64,000 nucleotides of DNA, taken from contig NW_026622797.1 in assembly GCF_023065955.2 (NCBI RefSeq), positions 59,517,689 through 59,581,688 on the forward strand, in the 5' to 3' direction. Each line of letters begins with the position of its first letter. Within the stretch, counting starts at the first letter, position 1. A program made the translations under genes and the position numbers. Shown piece after piece: positions 24,000-36,169 of this stretch. The stretch comes from Ursus arctos. Its lineage: Eukaryota > Chordata > Mammalia > Carnivora > Ursidae. The notes under the pieces were generated by a model. That model ran no database searches and had not been told where the DNA came from. It was given only the letters and a program-made list of their open reading frames with translations.

Positions 24000-24560
24000 A
24001 TCCTTTCCTCTGGAATAAAAATTAATATTACTTGTCATATTTCATGTCTGAGCTCTTTTCATGCTTTATCCTCTGGTAATGAGGGCTAAATTACCAATAT
24101 TAGTAGATTTTCATGGCTAGCACAGAAAGAGCTGTTACCAGAATAAATGTTTGCCTTGCTTCTGTTGGACACAGGCTCTGCTAATGCAGCTTTGCTAATT
24201 ATTTCTAAATAGGCAATAATCTGCATCCCCTAGTGCTGGATAGTGGATTGGCCACGTACCTGCTATTTCCCTTATTTACATGTTTTACAACTTTATCAAC
24301 TACACTAATTACACTCTGAGCACTGTTTAAAATTTTCTGTTAATAGAGATACAATGATGCACCAGAGGATGTGTATTTATGCCATAATTACGCCTCTGTT
24401 CCTACGATGCAGTCTCCAATTAGCTGTCTACGGTGGCACAAGCAGCTGCCTGATATTCTAAAGCAGTGAAACATCTGCACGGCGGATGATACGCTCACAT
24501 GGATTTTTTTTTAAGCCTAGAAATTTACACCCAAGGGAGTGCAGACAAATAGGAGCCTGT
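24000..24560. promoter_or_regulatory. Candidate conserved noncoding element
   Basis: No repeat was recognised and sequence complexity is balanced. It is dense in homeodomain-type cores: 'gctaattattt', 'actaattacac', 'cataattacgc' and 'ccaattagctg', all within about 300 bases. The mix of TAAT cores with occasional CpGs and few homopolymers is typical of vertebrate developmental enhancers. This is pattern judgement, since no alignment was possible. Confidence 0.3.
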
Positions 24561-25989
24561 CATGTGTAGGGATGATTAGAAATCCTCACCATGGCAACAT
24601 TGGAGCAGCCATGTCACAGAGTGAGGGGACACATGTCTAGATGAAGGCGCTAAAAACATTTGCCATTTTTTTTTTTAGCTTCAGTCTTCCAAACTTCCCT
24701 CCCTCCCCCTTTCTCTTTTTCATATTCTTCTCTTTGCATCTAAAGCCAACCAAAACAGCAGGTGAAAAGGCCAAAGTCTGCAGCCATGCAAGGCATATGA
24801 CACCCGGGATTTAGTGTTAGGAAAAACAGTGCGCAATCAGAAATGTTAGACCCAGGAAATGTGCGGGGCCAGGAGAGGGGGTGTTGCATGTGTTTTGTTT
24901 GAAAAATATTGTAATAATAATTGTTATTATTTTTTTAGCGCTCGGTTGTGTTCAGAGCAAGAGGCAAGATAGAAAATAAATGTTAGACAGACTATGACTG
25001 TTGAGGTACCTTATTCCAAAGATGACACCTAATTTAAAATTTCCTTTTAACCCTCATTAACAGTTACAATTTCTGCATGAACAGTTGGCTAGCACACATT
25101 AGTGAGAGTAGGGGAAGGCACACAAATGTCTTCTAGTCTGATATTGAATATATTTCTTAATGGCTGCTTCTTTGATAAGCCTGCCTGTTTAAAGACAGTG
25201 CATGGATGTATTTAACCTTACCTAAAAAGGGTATTGAGCCCTATAGGCAAATATGGAGAAAATATAAAAATACATCATCCTTTTTCCTAGAACTGTGGTG
25301 ACTTGTGCATCAGAGTAATTATACTTTTGTTAGGAATGACGTTGTACTTTGCCTATGATTTGACCACACAGGCTTCAAAGATGCATCTCATGGCCTTTAT
25401 TGTTTTGCTCTAATGTATTGCCTTTATTTCGATATGAAAATACTGAAGTTTAGTTATTAATTTAAAATTGGTTTTCCAAATAATTATCTTATGAGATGGT
25501 CATGGCAACACTTTACAATTAATAACAAAGACATGTTTAAAGGTATTTAATTAGCAAAGAGCTGAGAGGTGAAGGGGGCTGTGACTAGTGAAATAATTAG
25601 AGGGAAAATGCTTTAATATGAAGAGTAATTATAGGTAGGAGTAAAAATGTAACATATGTGCTAAATTATAAGCGTACCACAAGCAATGTGAATTGCATTA
25701 AGGTTCAAACCTAATCACTTAAAATCAGCACTTGTTCTGTGACAACAGTCCTGGTGGGAAGGTGCTAGATTGTCCATACCTGTGTTACTTAACATCACTT
25801 TAGATGCTACTTTAGAATTTCTAATGTCAGTGTGAGGTCCAGATCATTCTATCATAACTGGACTTCTCTGGGGAATAGATCATTTTCTCAAAATGCACAT
25901 CATTTAATTCATTCTCTTGAGGAAGAATACAATGTTAGAAAATGATTTTGTTATTAAAAGGCATTTATAATAACTTTTTGCTAATAAAC
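24561..25989. other. Repeat-poor noncoding stretch
   Basis: No repeat family recognised over 1.4 kb. The quiet texture may mean further conserved noncoding sequence, but nothing specific can be named. Confidence 0.4.
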
Positions 25990-26030
25990 AAAGTATTTGC
26001 ATATATGCATATATGCATGCATAGATACAT
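25990..26030. repeat. Short ATGCAT-rich repeat
   Basis: 'gcatatatgcatatatgcat' and following bases alternate TGCA and TATA, giving several overlapping ATGCAT palindromes next to 'atttgcat', which matches a POU octamer half. Most simply this is a small degenerate microsatellite. Confidence 0.6.
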
Positions 26031-28127
26031 AAAGTCTGGCAGTGCTTTCCAAATAATTGCTCAGTACTATAGTCCCATAGTATCCAATCTCAAAACAAGG
26101 TTTTATAATTCCTTGATACGTTTAACATAATTTCATAAAATTCTAATAAAAATACTAAAGAAAAAATCATTCTGAGTTAACAGAGTATATTAGCATTAGC
26201 TTCGGTTAATGGCAGATAAGTCTCCTAAGCCCACTTCTTCTAATTTCCCAACACTCTGGTACCATTGGGTACAGGATGATCAATATTTCAGGCAGCCCCC
26301 TCAGGCTCCTGGCTTTTATCAGACCATGGCACTAAGGCGCCTTACGGTGTTTACCGATGAAATCATAAAACATTATGTTAACAGTGAAAATGTCTTTCCT
26401 CTCCTTAACACTTCAGGTAATGTGGGAATTCGTTACTTATTCAGTTCCAAAAGAGAAACTGAGAGTTGCCTTCATTTTCCCATACCCAGCAAGTGAATTC
26501 TGAGCGCAGTCGTACAGTGGCTACATAAACAATTCCTGTCATGGCTCTGGTCTGTGGGTCTCATCGTCCCTCAGCATACCGTATTTTGTACAAGCCTCAT
26601 GTTAGAGAAGTATGATACTGAAGATCCAGCATCCACCACATCTGTCAGCATAAGGACAGAGTTTATCTGATAAACAAGTCATTTTTGGAAACTGCAGATG
26701 CTCCCACTGTGAAGTATTAAATGTGGCCCCGCTTAGATACATAGAATGGGGTTCCGGTCGACTGAACGCGGGCTGATAAGCTCTGCACAGCTCAGAATGC
26801 TGTTTGCCCACATACTAATGTTAAACAAAAGAACCGCAGACTGCAGAGAAAGGATGCGGGTCAGACCAGTAAATTGCTTAAACCCTTAGGCAGCCTTCTG
26901 AAAAGAAAAGGCATGAAAGAAGCTGATATGAGCTTTTATGCAGAATTGTTCTGTTTATTATCCCTGTTAAGGAAATGATGGCAAGTGCCTTGTTAAACTC
27001 TACATTCCCACCAAGGCAAGAGGACTGACTCCCTCTAAACAAGATGCAATATGCCACTGGTCATCACTTGATAAACCGCACATCTCTTCTATATTATTTA
27101 TACCTTATGAATACAATAAAAAGTCAATAATAAAGCAGTACACATGATAACCATAAACGCTGTTCAATTGTGTCCTAGTAGCACCCAACCTGATTTGTCA
27201 CCGGGCCTTCCAAACTACTAACAATCTGTCCTGAGAGAAATTCATTTTGTATAAAAATTTTACCATCTTCCATTAAAACTTTGTTCGTTTTCAATTGTGA
27301 TGGCTCAATTTCAAATGAATTGCAGAGACAGTTTAATAATAAAATCAGAATAAAGTATGTCATTGTGGCAACATGTAAACTTACCCTGAGTAAAGCAGGG
27401 ATATAATTTTATTAGTAAAATTCTCCAGTGGATAACATGACAGTCAATATTGAATCTCTCATGTGTTAGGGGTTTGAGCTGGTGGAAGGGAGGGCAAGAT
27501 TCTTGAGTTTGCTAGACTTTCAATACTTCCACTCAGATCTGACCCCTTAGGAAAGAGCATCTTTTCTGAATGCAGATTTTTCTTCTGCTAAGTCTCCTTC
27601 CCTACCCCTCCCCTCCTGCAGAGACACTCCCATTCTGATTCACTGCTGGGACAAAGGAAATGAGGGAAGATCCCAAGGCTTAAGGAAAATCTGGCAAGAG
27701 AACCCTAATAGATAAGCAATCCATTCCATCCAAATCACAAAGCAACAAAAGATTTGACAATCAAAGGGTCACTGTACAGGAGAAGGAACTAAAACTACGG
27801 GATGTAAAGACAGAATCAGGAAAAACGCACACAGGCAACTGTACCAACAATAAAAAATTAAAAATTACCCTTTGCTTAAAAGTAGTATAACATGTCATTG
27901 AGTACTGCTTTGACATTTCCCTGCGGCTTTGCTCAACAGGCAACAAATGAAAACAATCTTGAACCTGTTCTGCTAAAGGCTCGGGGCAGGAGGCCTGTCC
28001 ATACATTGTCATCAGATAATCTTACAATCACGGTCAGGCTTAAAGTATTGACACCTATAGAAGCAACAGGTTTTTAATAGGAAATACTCAACTCTGGTCT
28101 CAAATGTTTAAAAAGCAAAAATTTAAG
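26031..28127. other. Unrecognised noncoding stretch
   Basis: Two kilobases with no named repeat. The longest ATG-initiated frame (26209-26496, plus, 95 codons) has no recognisable motif or family resemblance, and I do not call it a gene. Confidence 0.5.
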
Positions 28128-28170
28128 ATGTGCACACACGCACACCTCCCCCCCACATACACACACAAAA
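28128..28170 (+). repeat. CA-rich imperfect simple repeat
   Basis: Interrupted CA repeats around a run of seven C ('cctcccccccacat'). Confidence 0.7.
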
Positions 28171-28458
28171 GCACATACTACTAAGATTCTTCCACATTAT
28201 AATCAACGTTTAGAGAAAATAAAAGTTTAAAAGTTCTAACCTTAAGGGACACAGAAGCTGAGAAATATTTTTAAACAGAGTACTAAAGTAGCAACAAAGA
28301 GAATCCCAACCAGCAAAAAGGGAGTGGAAGGGGAGGGCCGGGCCTGCCCAAGCACACGTGACGGGATTGTACGGACTCAGTACGACCCATAAAGAGCTCA
28401 GCTAAGGACAGGCGTCAAAGGGAAAGGAGATTATCATCTCTAGATTTAAAAAAACAAA

Positions 28459-28489
<31 letters not shown>

Positions 28490-28490
28490 C
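28459..28490 (+). repeat. (CA)n microsatellite
   Basis: About 16 AC units with one interruption (acgc). A typical dinucleotide microsatellite, likely polymorphic. Confidence 0.95.
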
Positions 28491-28679
28491 ATGATTCTGA
28501 CACTGTGTGACATTGCAACTCTAGTGAATGGTCCGTGGAGGGAGCTATTGACACAAGTTCCTGGGTGGAGATAAAATGACACCATTACATCCATCTGAAA
28601 TGAAGGAAAGGGAAGAGAACTTAACTAAACAACACCTTTGAAATGATTTGGTAGAAACAACTTTCCTCGAAGCGTCAAA

Positions 28680-29035
28680 TTCTGTTCTCCAAGGGCATCA
28701 CCTAACGGAGGTCCCTCCCGGGGCCCTTCTCGTGGCCCCCTCTGCGCGTGCCTCAGAACTCAGGGTCTCAGCTCCAGTCCTCCCAGAACAGAGGCAGATA
28801 GCCTTCAGACCACACAAATAAGCCACCCCTCCAAAGAGGAAAGCTCCGAGAAAGGCCAGGAGGAAGTGCCTTAACCCCTGCAATGCCAGGCCAGCCATAT
28901 TGTTATGGTAATTATTTACTCAGGGTAACACAGGAGGTAAATAGATTGGAAGGATGCTCTCATCCAAAGGCTAAATTCAGATCGCGTTGAAGGACAGAGC
29001 GCGCGGGAGGAGTGTCTTTTTGCATATCGTCAGAC
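28680..29035. promoter_or_regulatory. Second CpG-enriched patch
   Basis: CpGs cluster at 28704-28752 ('ctcccggggccc', 'tctgcgcgtgcc') and again at 28983-29012 ('atcgcgttgaag', 'gagcgcgcgggag'), against a CpG-poor background. No TATA box, initiator pair or splice-linked frame is evident. It may be a minor hypomethylated element or a relic of a GC-rich insertion. Confidence 0.25.
28698..28898 (-). other. Small hydrophobic open frame, probably not a gene
   Basis: A 66-codon ATG frame on the minus strand. Residues about 5-38 are strongly hydrophobic ('LLAFLGAFLFGGVAYLCGL' is the core), which would read as one membrane segment, followed by an Ala/Arg-rich tail from the CpG-rich DNA. I recognise no family. 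The frame has no supporting splice, Kozak or polyadenylation evidence, and a GC-rich frame of this length can arise by chance. Confidence 0.15.
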
Positions 29036-30736
29036 TCAAGAATGCATAATGGGTGCATCACTTCAAATAATTTTCATTTCACACATTTTCCTGTATAGAA
29101 ATTTTGCAGAGTAAGCCTTTCTTTTTCTTCTAATTCCTTGGCAAGAGGCATTGACAGGCTTCGGATGATGAAAGGAAAAGATTATACATGTGGACTGAGG
29201 ATCCTCGCTGCTCAGGATTTATTCCCAAAGACCTTCACCCACCTAATCTGGAGGGTCTTTCAGGGCACAGAGCTCACCTCCCTGTCTTACAGGACATTCG
29301 CGGAAGTAAAAAACTCAGCAGGCCTGCAGCAGAGCAGGGGTCTTAGAACAATCCGTCCTCAGCCGCCTTCTGCTTCAGCTCATCCGAGGAAGACCTCTAG
29401 GAAGCCACACATTTTCATGGGGTCTAAGAGCAGCAGTGGTAACATTTGTTCACAAAAATGTTGGATAAGCCTTTTAAAAAAATTGCAGATGTCCCCCCCG
29501 CTCCTTTCTTTAGACATCTATGTGTGAAACGGTGAAAAGCTTGGCTCCACAAGGAATAATATTATGTAACTTGGTAAACTTGAATTAATTTGGATTAATT
29601 AATCTTTTGGAAAATAAAACTTTCTTTTTGAACAACACATGTATATATTCTTTTAGAAAACCTACCACAAAGGCTATAATCTGTGGTTGAAGAACCTTTT
29701 TGAAAGCACAAATATTGAAATTTACTTTTCAATTTCTATGAAACTTTAACACTCACATTCAGCTATTATGACAAAACATTTTACCCATAGGTCAAAAAAA
29801 TTGTGTCTATGTTCATGAGGTGTGACAGATTCTCATGAATTAACATTTACTAAAAATAATGAATAGAAAAACTAACAATATTAAAACCAGATTTTGACCC
29901 TATGTATATACTCGGAATGGTACTAGAGAGGTGCAGGTAGACCAGAAACATTCTTTTCCATGGCCCTTTGGTAAAATTTTATGAAATGGTGAGTCCCCTA
30001 CTTGAGTTCTTAAGGATTACCTTGAGTTAAATGCTCCTTTGCTGGTAATGTCACATTTATCCTCCTCAGAAACTTACGATGTGGGACAGAGGTATTATTA
30101 ATATCAAGGTATTAAATGGAGAAAGTAGAGTAAAACGTTAATGATCATTAATTAATTAAGAGGAATGCATTTTATTCTGTTCATATTTTTTCAGCAGTTT
30201 TGCTTTTTGCAGAGTAACTTCAGGCCCCGGGGAAATTACCAGTCTAGTTGGTTCTCAAAAACATAGTGCCTGTTATTCGTCACATAGCACTAAGGATTTA
30301 CATCTTGATCCATTAAATTCTTTTTATTTTCTAATACAGAATCTTTCCCAGTCTGGCTTTCTTGTGTCTGAATTGCAGAGGTGTTTGTGAAATGTGCTGA
30401 TTGGTCATCCTGCATGAACATTATTGTTCTGTTAGCTATTTAAATTCAGCCATACATAAGAACAGATGAGGAAACATAAAATGGAACAATAAAATGGAAA
30501 TAGCAAAAAAGTAAATAAAAGGAATGAAAGGTACTGATGGAATGGTTTGGTATTTCTGTTAGTGTGAACATATGTTGACCCCAAACATATTTCCAGAATA
30601 GTATCAAAATGAACAACATGTTTAGACTTTAAGGAAATGTATACGTAGGTTGTGTTTATATAAGTTAATACATCATAAAGGTTAAGATTGAGCCTTTCGG
30701 AATCAAATATTTGCATATTTAGCATATCCCCTCTCC
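29036..30736. other. Unrecognised noncoding stretch
   Basis: No repeat family named. A 129-codon open frame at 29138-29527 begins with TTG and contains no recognised domain, so it is not called. A very weak antisense MIR resemblance lies around 30050-30130. Confidence 0.45.
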
Positions 30737-30870
30737 CTTAGCTGTGTGTCATCCTAAACTACTTGACCTCTCTGATCTCAGTTTCCTCATGTAAAAAACA
30801 ATCATGTTAACACCTAACCCATAAAGTTGATGTGAGAATTAATTGATTAATGTGACAATACGTGTGTCCA
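30737..30870 (+). repeat. MIR fragment
   Basis: 'tagctgtgtgtcatcctaaa', 'cttgacctctctgatctcag', 'tttcctcatgtaaaa' and 'aagttgatgtgagaattaa' follow the sense MIR consensus closely, including its conserved core. Confidence 0.85.
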
Positions 30871-32369
30871 AAATTGTATCACTTCAGATAACTAAGGATT
30901 TTGTACTACATTAATTTCTATTTTGATTTTATTTAGAATAAGCCACTGGAGACAAAAATTACTGGATCAAAAAAAGAAATCATGCATTGACTGATTGTGT
31001 ACCTAACATTCTTGATTATTTTGGGAATGAGAAGTTTTAAAAGTTTACTGAAAAACCACAAGCGTTATCTGGATGTGGGGGTTTCAGCCTTCGTTTCTCC
31101 TCTGGAGGAAATCCTGTTTCTCAGAGTCCCTTCCACAGACCCAGTGGTTCTGATATGCTTTGTGGCAGTGGGAACTTACTGGCAAGTAATAGCCTCCCTC
31201 TCTGGCAGACTCTGAATATGGGACAGCCTCATTTAGAAATCCATTACTTTGGTTTATAGGGTTATCAGACAAATAGGAACCTTTGGGAATAAAAGGGGGC
31301 ACCGCTGACAGCCACTCTCTGACAACAGGAGTAAACCTGTGTTCTCGCTAGCAAACAGGGACATGTGCTCCATCTATTTATAGGTATCACTCTGTTCGTG
31401 AGCTATTTGTTTTAATTAATACATGAAGGCAATAACTTGTGAACTATTTCCCCCTTAATTACATGTTTCTCACTTAAGAGTGAGGCAGAAATTCTCTCTC
31501 TCTAGAAGATTTTGAGTGAATTTCAAGGAACTACCTAGACTGTTAAATAAATACCACTCACTCTAGGGTGTAATGGACATCTGCGGGATACCGAAATTAT
31601 TTTCTGCAATAGTATTTTTTTTAAAGCAGACACCTGTAAAAGTTTGCTTATGTCATTGGGTAACATGGATACACTTCCTCATGGAAAAGGGGTCTGCCGA
31701 AATAAACTAAACAGAAAAACATCCAGCCATTTTTAGACAATTTCAAAAGAACATGAAAGTCTGACATTACTGCTTAGGGATTTTTGTCTTAATTTAAAAG
31801 TGCAGGCCATTATAGAAAGTTGAAAGTATATATATAGAGAGATATATACATATGTATCTCCGTGGCGGTTTCTCCACTGCCTCTAACTTACGTAGCGATC
31901 CTGCACTACGAAATTCTGGTGTGTTAGTGATGATGCCACAACATACCTTTCGGGCCAGCTGAGGTTACCAGAAGCAACCCCTGTGAGAGCTGCAGGAGCT
32001 CCTCTGGTTGGGTACAGGATCATCTTGCCATCAAATGTGACCTGACATGCTCAACAACAGTTGATATATGTGCACTAGTTACTGAGGGTAACTCTTGATC
32101 AATATGTCAGATTTCAAAAGCGATTGCAACAAAGTAGACTCTGGATTATGAGGGATCTGAATGCACAAAGGCAATAGAAGGACAAATCAGGCAGGACTGC
32201 CTGCACTTTGCATGTCAAAGGACAGAGCACATGATGCTGGATCTATAAATGCTCCGAGTACTTAAGAAGGCAGTAGGCTGTGGATCGTTTGGTGGGCTAA
32301 AAATGTTAAACATTACAAGTTAATTATTAGTAAGGGGAAGAAAGAGAAGAGGACACGAGCACACAGAGT
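30871..32369. other. Repeat-poor noncoding stretch
   Basis: No repeat recognised. 'atacatatgtat' (about 31847-31858) is a perfect 12-bp palindrome inside a TA-rich patch. The part around 31310-31450 has TAATTA cores and balanced texture. Confidence 0.4.
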
Positions 32370-32900
32370 TCTGTAAACCCCGGTAATTCTGCCCAGGCCT
32401 GTGACTTGCTCAGACCTCACCTAAGCATCCATTAACATGATAATGCGCATTAATCCCGCCAAACACAACTCATCTGTCATCCGCAGTGGCAACCCATCTG
32501 TGTGCATGTTGAGGGGGGAAATTCACAGTTTTAGCTGTCGAGGGATTAGCTTCAGAGGAAAGGCTGATTTTCCGTAATTCTTTGCTAGGGAAGCACTCAT
32601 TTGTTTGCATTTTTTGAAGCACCTATTTACTTTTCAGCTTTCATCATCTCCCCAACATCTTAAGCAGAAGCTAAGCAGAGGATGGATAAAATGGCAATAA
32701 AAACATCGCGGGACAGTCAGGCTGAAGCCTAATTTTGTTCTCTCTCAAAGTTTGTGATGTTATCTATCCTTATTTCTTTGGCTGATCTCGGATATGCTGT
32801 CTGTCAGAGCAAAGGAAAGGACGTACATATTTTTATATCCTTAAGTGTTGTTCATTAAGGGCTTAGGCTCTTCTATGTTGCTTTTATCTAACTGATATAA
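32370..32900. promoter_or_regulatory. Candidate conserved noncoding element
   Basis: No repeat recognised. Visible motif cores include 'gataatgcgcattaatccc' (AT-rich homeodomain-like core with a CpG), 'gggattagctt' (an OTX/PITX-type GGATTA) and 'cctaatttt'. The texture is of balanced base composition with few homopolymers. Enhancer identity is inference. Confidence 0.3.
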
Positions 32901-33744
32901 TATGGGCAAAAAACTATGTATGTCTTATTATCATATATGTTCCCTGTTGTGTGGACAGAAAGAGAAGGTATTATGTCAGAGGAGGTAAGAAAAAAAAAGC
33001 TTAATTTTTTTTTCTCACTACTTATTTAAAAGCAAGCACAGTGATTTTTCTCCCTGCCATGAAACCTTATCTAGTGGTTAAATAGTCTTCTTGGGGTCAT
33101 ATCTACTTTGGGCAAAATTATGTGTGTATAAAAGCAAACACAAACTTTCTTCTAAAGCAAATCTACAAAAATATAAGAAGCACTGGCAAGAAAAATAACA
33201 TTAAATGTTTTTGAGGGTAAACTATTCCATTCAGTCAGTTTAATGGAAAGAAAAATCAATCACAAGGCATCATGACTGGTTGGTTGACTTAATTGTTCAC
33301 TTTTCAATGGGTTATGTTGGAATAATCCAGCAATGATCTTCTGTGTTAAAGAGAAGATGCAAATAACTGTTTAAAAAAATAGCCATCATCAAGCAACCAA
33401 TTTGGTTGATTTTTCATCAAAATGACCTGTCATTTAACTAAACTGATTAGCGAATTTATTTTAAAAATCATACTGTTCTATGTTTGGGCACAGCCAGGAA
33501 TTTTTTGTTGCTGTAGTTAACACTTACAAAGGTAGTAAATCTCATCTATTTTCATTTCCCTCGTCTAGAGTGTCCTAAAGTGTATCCTGTGGGATGTTCA
33601 AAGATCTTACATGCAAAGTGTTTCCTCATATTTCAGTTCGGTAAAAATTGGGTTAAATAAAATTAACCAGGTTAATTCATGATAAGACTTCTTAGTTAAT
33701 GAATTTTGTACATCCTTAAGTAGGAAACACATGAGGAAATTATT
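32901..33744. other. Unrecognised noncoding stretch
   Basis: AT-rich. A segment near 33570-33660 ('tcctaaagtgtatcctgtgg') faintly resembles a hAT-type MER repeat but is too diverged to name. Confidence 0.4.
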
Positions 33745-33850
33745 TTACATTTTAAACTGTTTCCTCATCTGTAAAGTGGGGGGAAAAACAGGATCTAAAA
33801 CCAGTTAATGCAGGCAAAGCAAAGAGTAAGCATTTAATCAAAGTTAGCTA
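33745..33850 (+). repeat. MIR fragment
   Basis: 'aactgtttcctcatctgtaa' followed by 'agtgggggg' is the MIR core in sense orientation. 'gtaagcatttaatcaaagt' corresponds to its 3' part. Confidence 0.7.
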
Positions 33851-34699
33851 ATATTGTTAACATGCATATATTTTCCAAACATACTTAGGAAAGTATCTTT
33901 TTCCCAAGCAACATTACTTGGAATTAAATTTGCAGAACTCACTCTTGGAAACATTCCCTGACCCTAACATTGTAAAATTTCTATTGTTAGGAATATCTAT
34001 CGGAGAATCTCTCCAATCGATAAACCCTCAATGTGAAAAGATGCTAAGAGCAGGAATTTTTTCGAAGTACCTATTAAAGAAAGATAATTAAAGACAATAC
34101 ATTCAAGATAAAAAGATCAAGCCATAAAACTTGTTACTTGAACAACTTCCTTTTGGGTACCTGGTCCTGAACATTCATTACCACCTGTCCATCACACCTG
34201 GCAAATGAAACATATGTTAGAAAGCTGACACAGTAAAGCAAACACTATTCAGCGTTTGTTTTCTTTTTTCTTCCTTTTCAGATGCTACTAACGGGAATGA
34301 CATAGAAATCTGTGTATGGCAGCACTTCTAAAAAAGAACATCTATATAAAAGAGCATGAAGGAGGTATGAAAGAAAGCACCATTTGGGTCTTTAGACCTA
34401 ATAGCCCAGATTTGGCCCTCAGATGTGCATGCATGCACGAGGTAATACTGAATTTGACTGAAGCTGTGCAAACAGTCCTAAAGCAAAATGAGTCAAATGC
34501 TTGATGCCTAAAGAATTGGAACTGCAATTTCCCGATGAGATAGTCATAGAAAAGCTACTCGGGCACAGAGGAAATATTCTGTTTCATCCTCACTGAGACC
34601 AGAGTGACATTTTAAGAGAAAGAAATGTTTCGAGATTTTAAGTTTGTTTTTTCCTTAGGAAGCTAATAACCAGATTTCTTTTCAAATTTCTTCGAATCC
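33851..34699. other. Unrecognised noncoding stretch
   Basis: No repeat or exon recognised. Overlapping 61-62 codon frames on both strands at 34316-34527 are featureless. Confidence 0.45.
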
Positions 34700-35350
34700 A
34701 TTAAAAGTAAATTTTGTGATCTAAAACATGTGGTTGCAGTCATTTAAAAATATGCGGGTATTTGTGATCAAACTGAGTGAAAGCTTTAAGACGTGTGTGT
34801 GTACAAAACTTCAGCTCACCGGAGTGAACTCAGTACATTTGCTTGAATATGCAATGGTGCAATCACTAAAATAAATGTCCTTGCTGCACTCAATTAAACA
34901 TTGTATTGTACATGTGTGTTTATTCAATTGTGTGACGATACAGTGATTGAAACACACACGCTTGGCACATTTGTCTCAATCTGTATTGCATTTATTTAAA
35001 TGTACAATCAATCATAGGCCTCTGCTTTTACTTTTGCTTTTGTATTTTTAAAGAATCCTAGTATAAACCAGTGTGTATGCTGCGACATGGGGAAGAACTG
35101 AAATGCACATGAGATAAAGCAGTACAAAATTAGAAATTTCAGGGAAAGAAAGTATGCTACTGACACGTGTAAACGGACAACTGCCATCGAGTCTAAGACG
35201 TAAAGTCAGAGCTTTCTGTTTTGAACTGCTCCTGTTGATAAATGGCTGCATGTATGGTGATAGTAATATTTGTTTAACGGTAATTAACAAAAATGGTGTA
35301 AAAGTATTCAAATCTATATTAAAATATTTACTTTCTATTTGTATATAGCT
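34700..35350. promoter_or_regulatory. Candidate conserved noncoding element with hairpin
   Basis: Repeat-free by eye, with scattered CpGs in an otherwise AT-rich context. 'tgtgtgttt' (34913-34921) and 'aaacacaca' (34950-34958) are perfect 9-bp complements enclosing a 28-base loop that itself contains CAAT and ATTG. The texture resembles a 3' UTR or an enhancer. Neither can be decided. Confidence 0.25.
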
Positions 35351-35854
35351 TTATTTGGATCTTGTTCCATATCATTATTTGAAACATACTTATTATTGTA
35401 TAAGCAGTATATTCTATTGTCTGAGTTTGTCATCATTCTCATCCTTCTGCGTGTTACGTGTGTGAATTCTTCCTCAGAGTATAGTATATCTTATTGTGTA
35501 ATTTAAAAAAATAATCTCATCTTCTGTAGCGCTTTATCTGTGCCTATTCTGTGTGGTCTGGGTTGAGGGAATGTCCCTCCACAGCAGATTTTCCTGGCTA
35601 ATGTTCTGGCTCGGAACCCCAAGTCAAGGGTTCCTTTTTCTCACAGGGCATTTTTCTCTCCATCCGGTGCCAAGGTAGAGAAAGATAAACTTCCTTTCTC
35701 ACTTCTGGACTTTTGCCCATGACTTTTACTCAGAAAGTGCTTTTCTTCTGTGCTTGACATGGCCAACTCTTCTCATATTTTAGACCTTAACTTATAGCTT
35801 ACCTCTTTAAAGGAGTTGTCCCTAAAGACACTTCTACTGTTTTTTCTTTTATTT
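35351..35854. other. Unrecognised spacer
   Basis: No named repeat. The sequence before 35855 may be decayed L2. Confidence 0.4.
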
Positions 35855-35965
35855 ATATATTCATTCAATTAGTATTTATTGAATGTTCATAAGATTACAG
35901 GCACTGGGAATATGGTGATGAAACAGGACAGATGCAATCACTATACCCAAAGAATTGATAATCCA
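35855..35965 (-). repeat. L2 3' fragment, antisense
   Basis: 'attcattcaattagtattta', 'ttgaatgttcataa', 'acaggcactgggaatatgg' and 'gatgaaacaggacag' match the antisense L2 3' end ('attcaacaaatatttattga ... ggcactggggatacagcagt'). Confidence 0.75.
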
Positions 35966-35989
35966 GCAATGCTACCCTTCTATTCTCCA

Positions 35990-36165
35990 TTTCCTTATTC
36001 CATTTATGTAATTTAATTTTTCTGCTTGCTTACCTTTTTTTTTTTTTTCCTCTCTTTTGCTTGGCTATGCGTTTCCTAAGCATGTGCACTCTGGCTCACC
36101 TGTGATTTCCTCAACACACAAACAGTGCCTGGAACTTAATAGGTGGTCAAAAAACAAACCAGATG
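35990..36165 (+). repeat. Probable L2 3'-end fragment, sense
   Basis: 'aacagtgcctggaacttaat' then 'aggtggtcaa' is the L2 3' terminus. The preceding 'tctgcttgcttacc' and 'cacctgtgatttcctc' fit loosely. A T run (about 36036-36048) interrupts it. Confidence 0.5.
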
Positions 36166-36169
36166 AACC

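Noticed and set aside
26209..26496. A 95-codon ATG frame on the plus strand.
   Set aside because: No motif, signal peptide or family resemblance, and no splice-site context pointing to an exon. A frame of this length is expected by chance in 64 kb.
28459..28490. CA repeats here and at 42936 considered as CRISPR-like or tandem regulatory arrays.
   Set aside because: They are ordinary dinucleotide microsatellites with no spacer structure.
29138..29527. A 129-codon plus-strand frame.
   Set aside because: It begins with TTG, shows no domain, and no splice or Kozak signal supports it.
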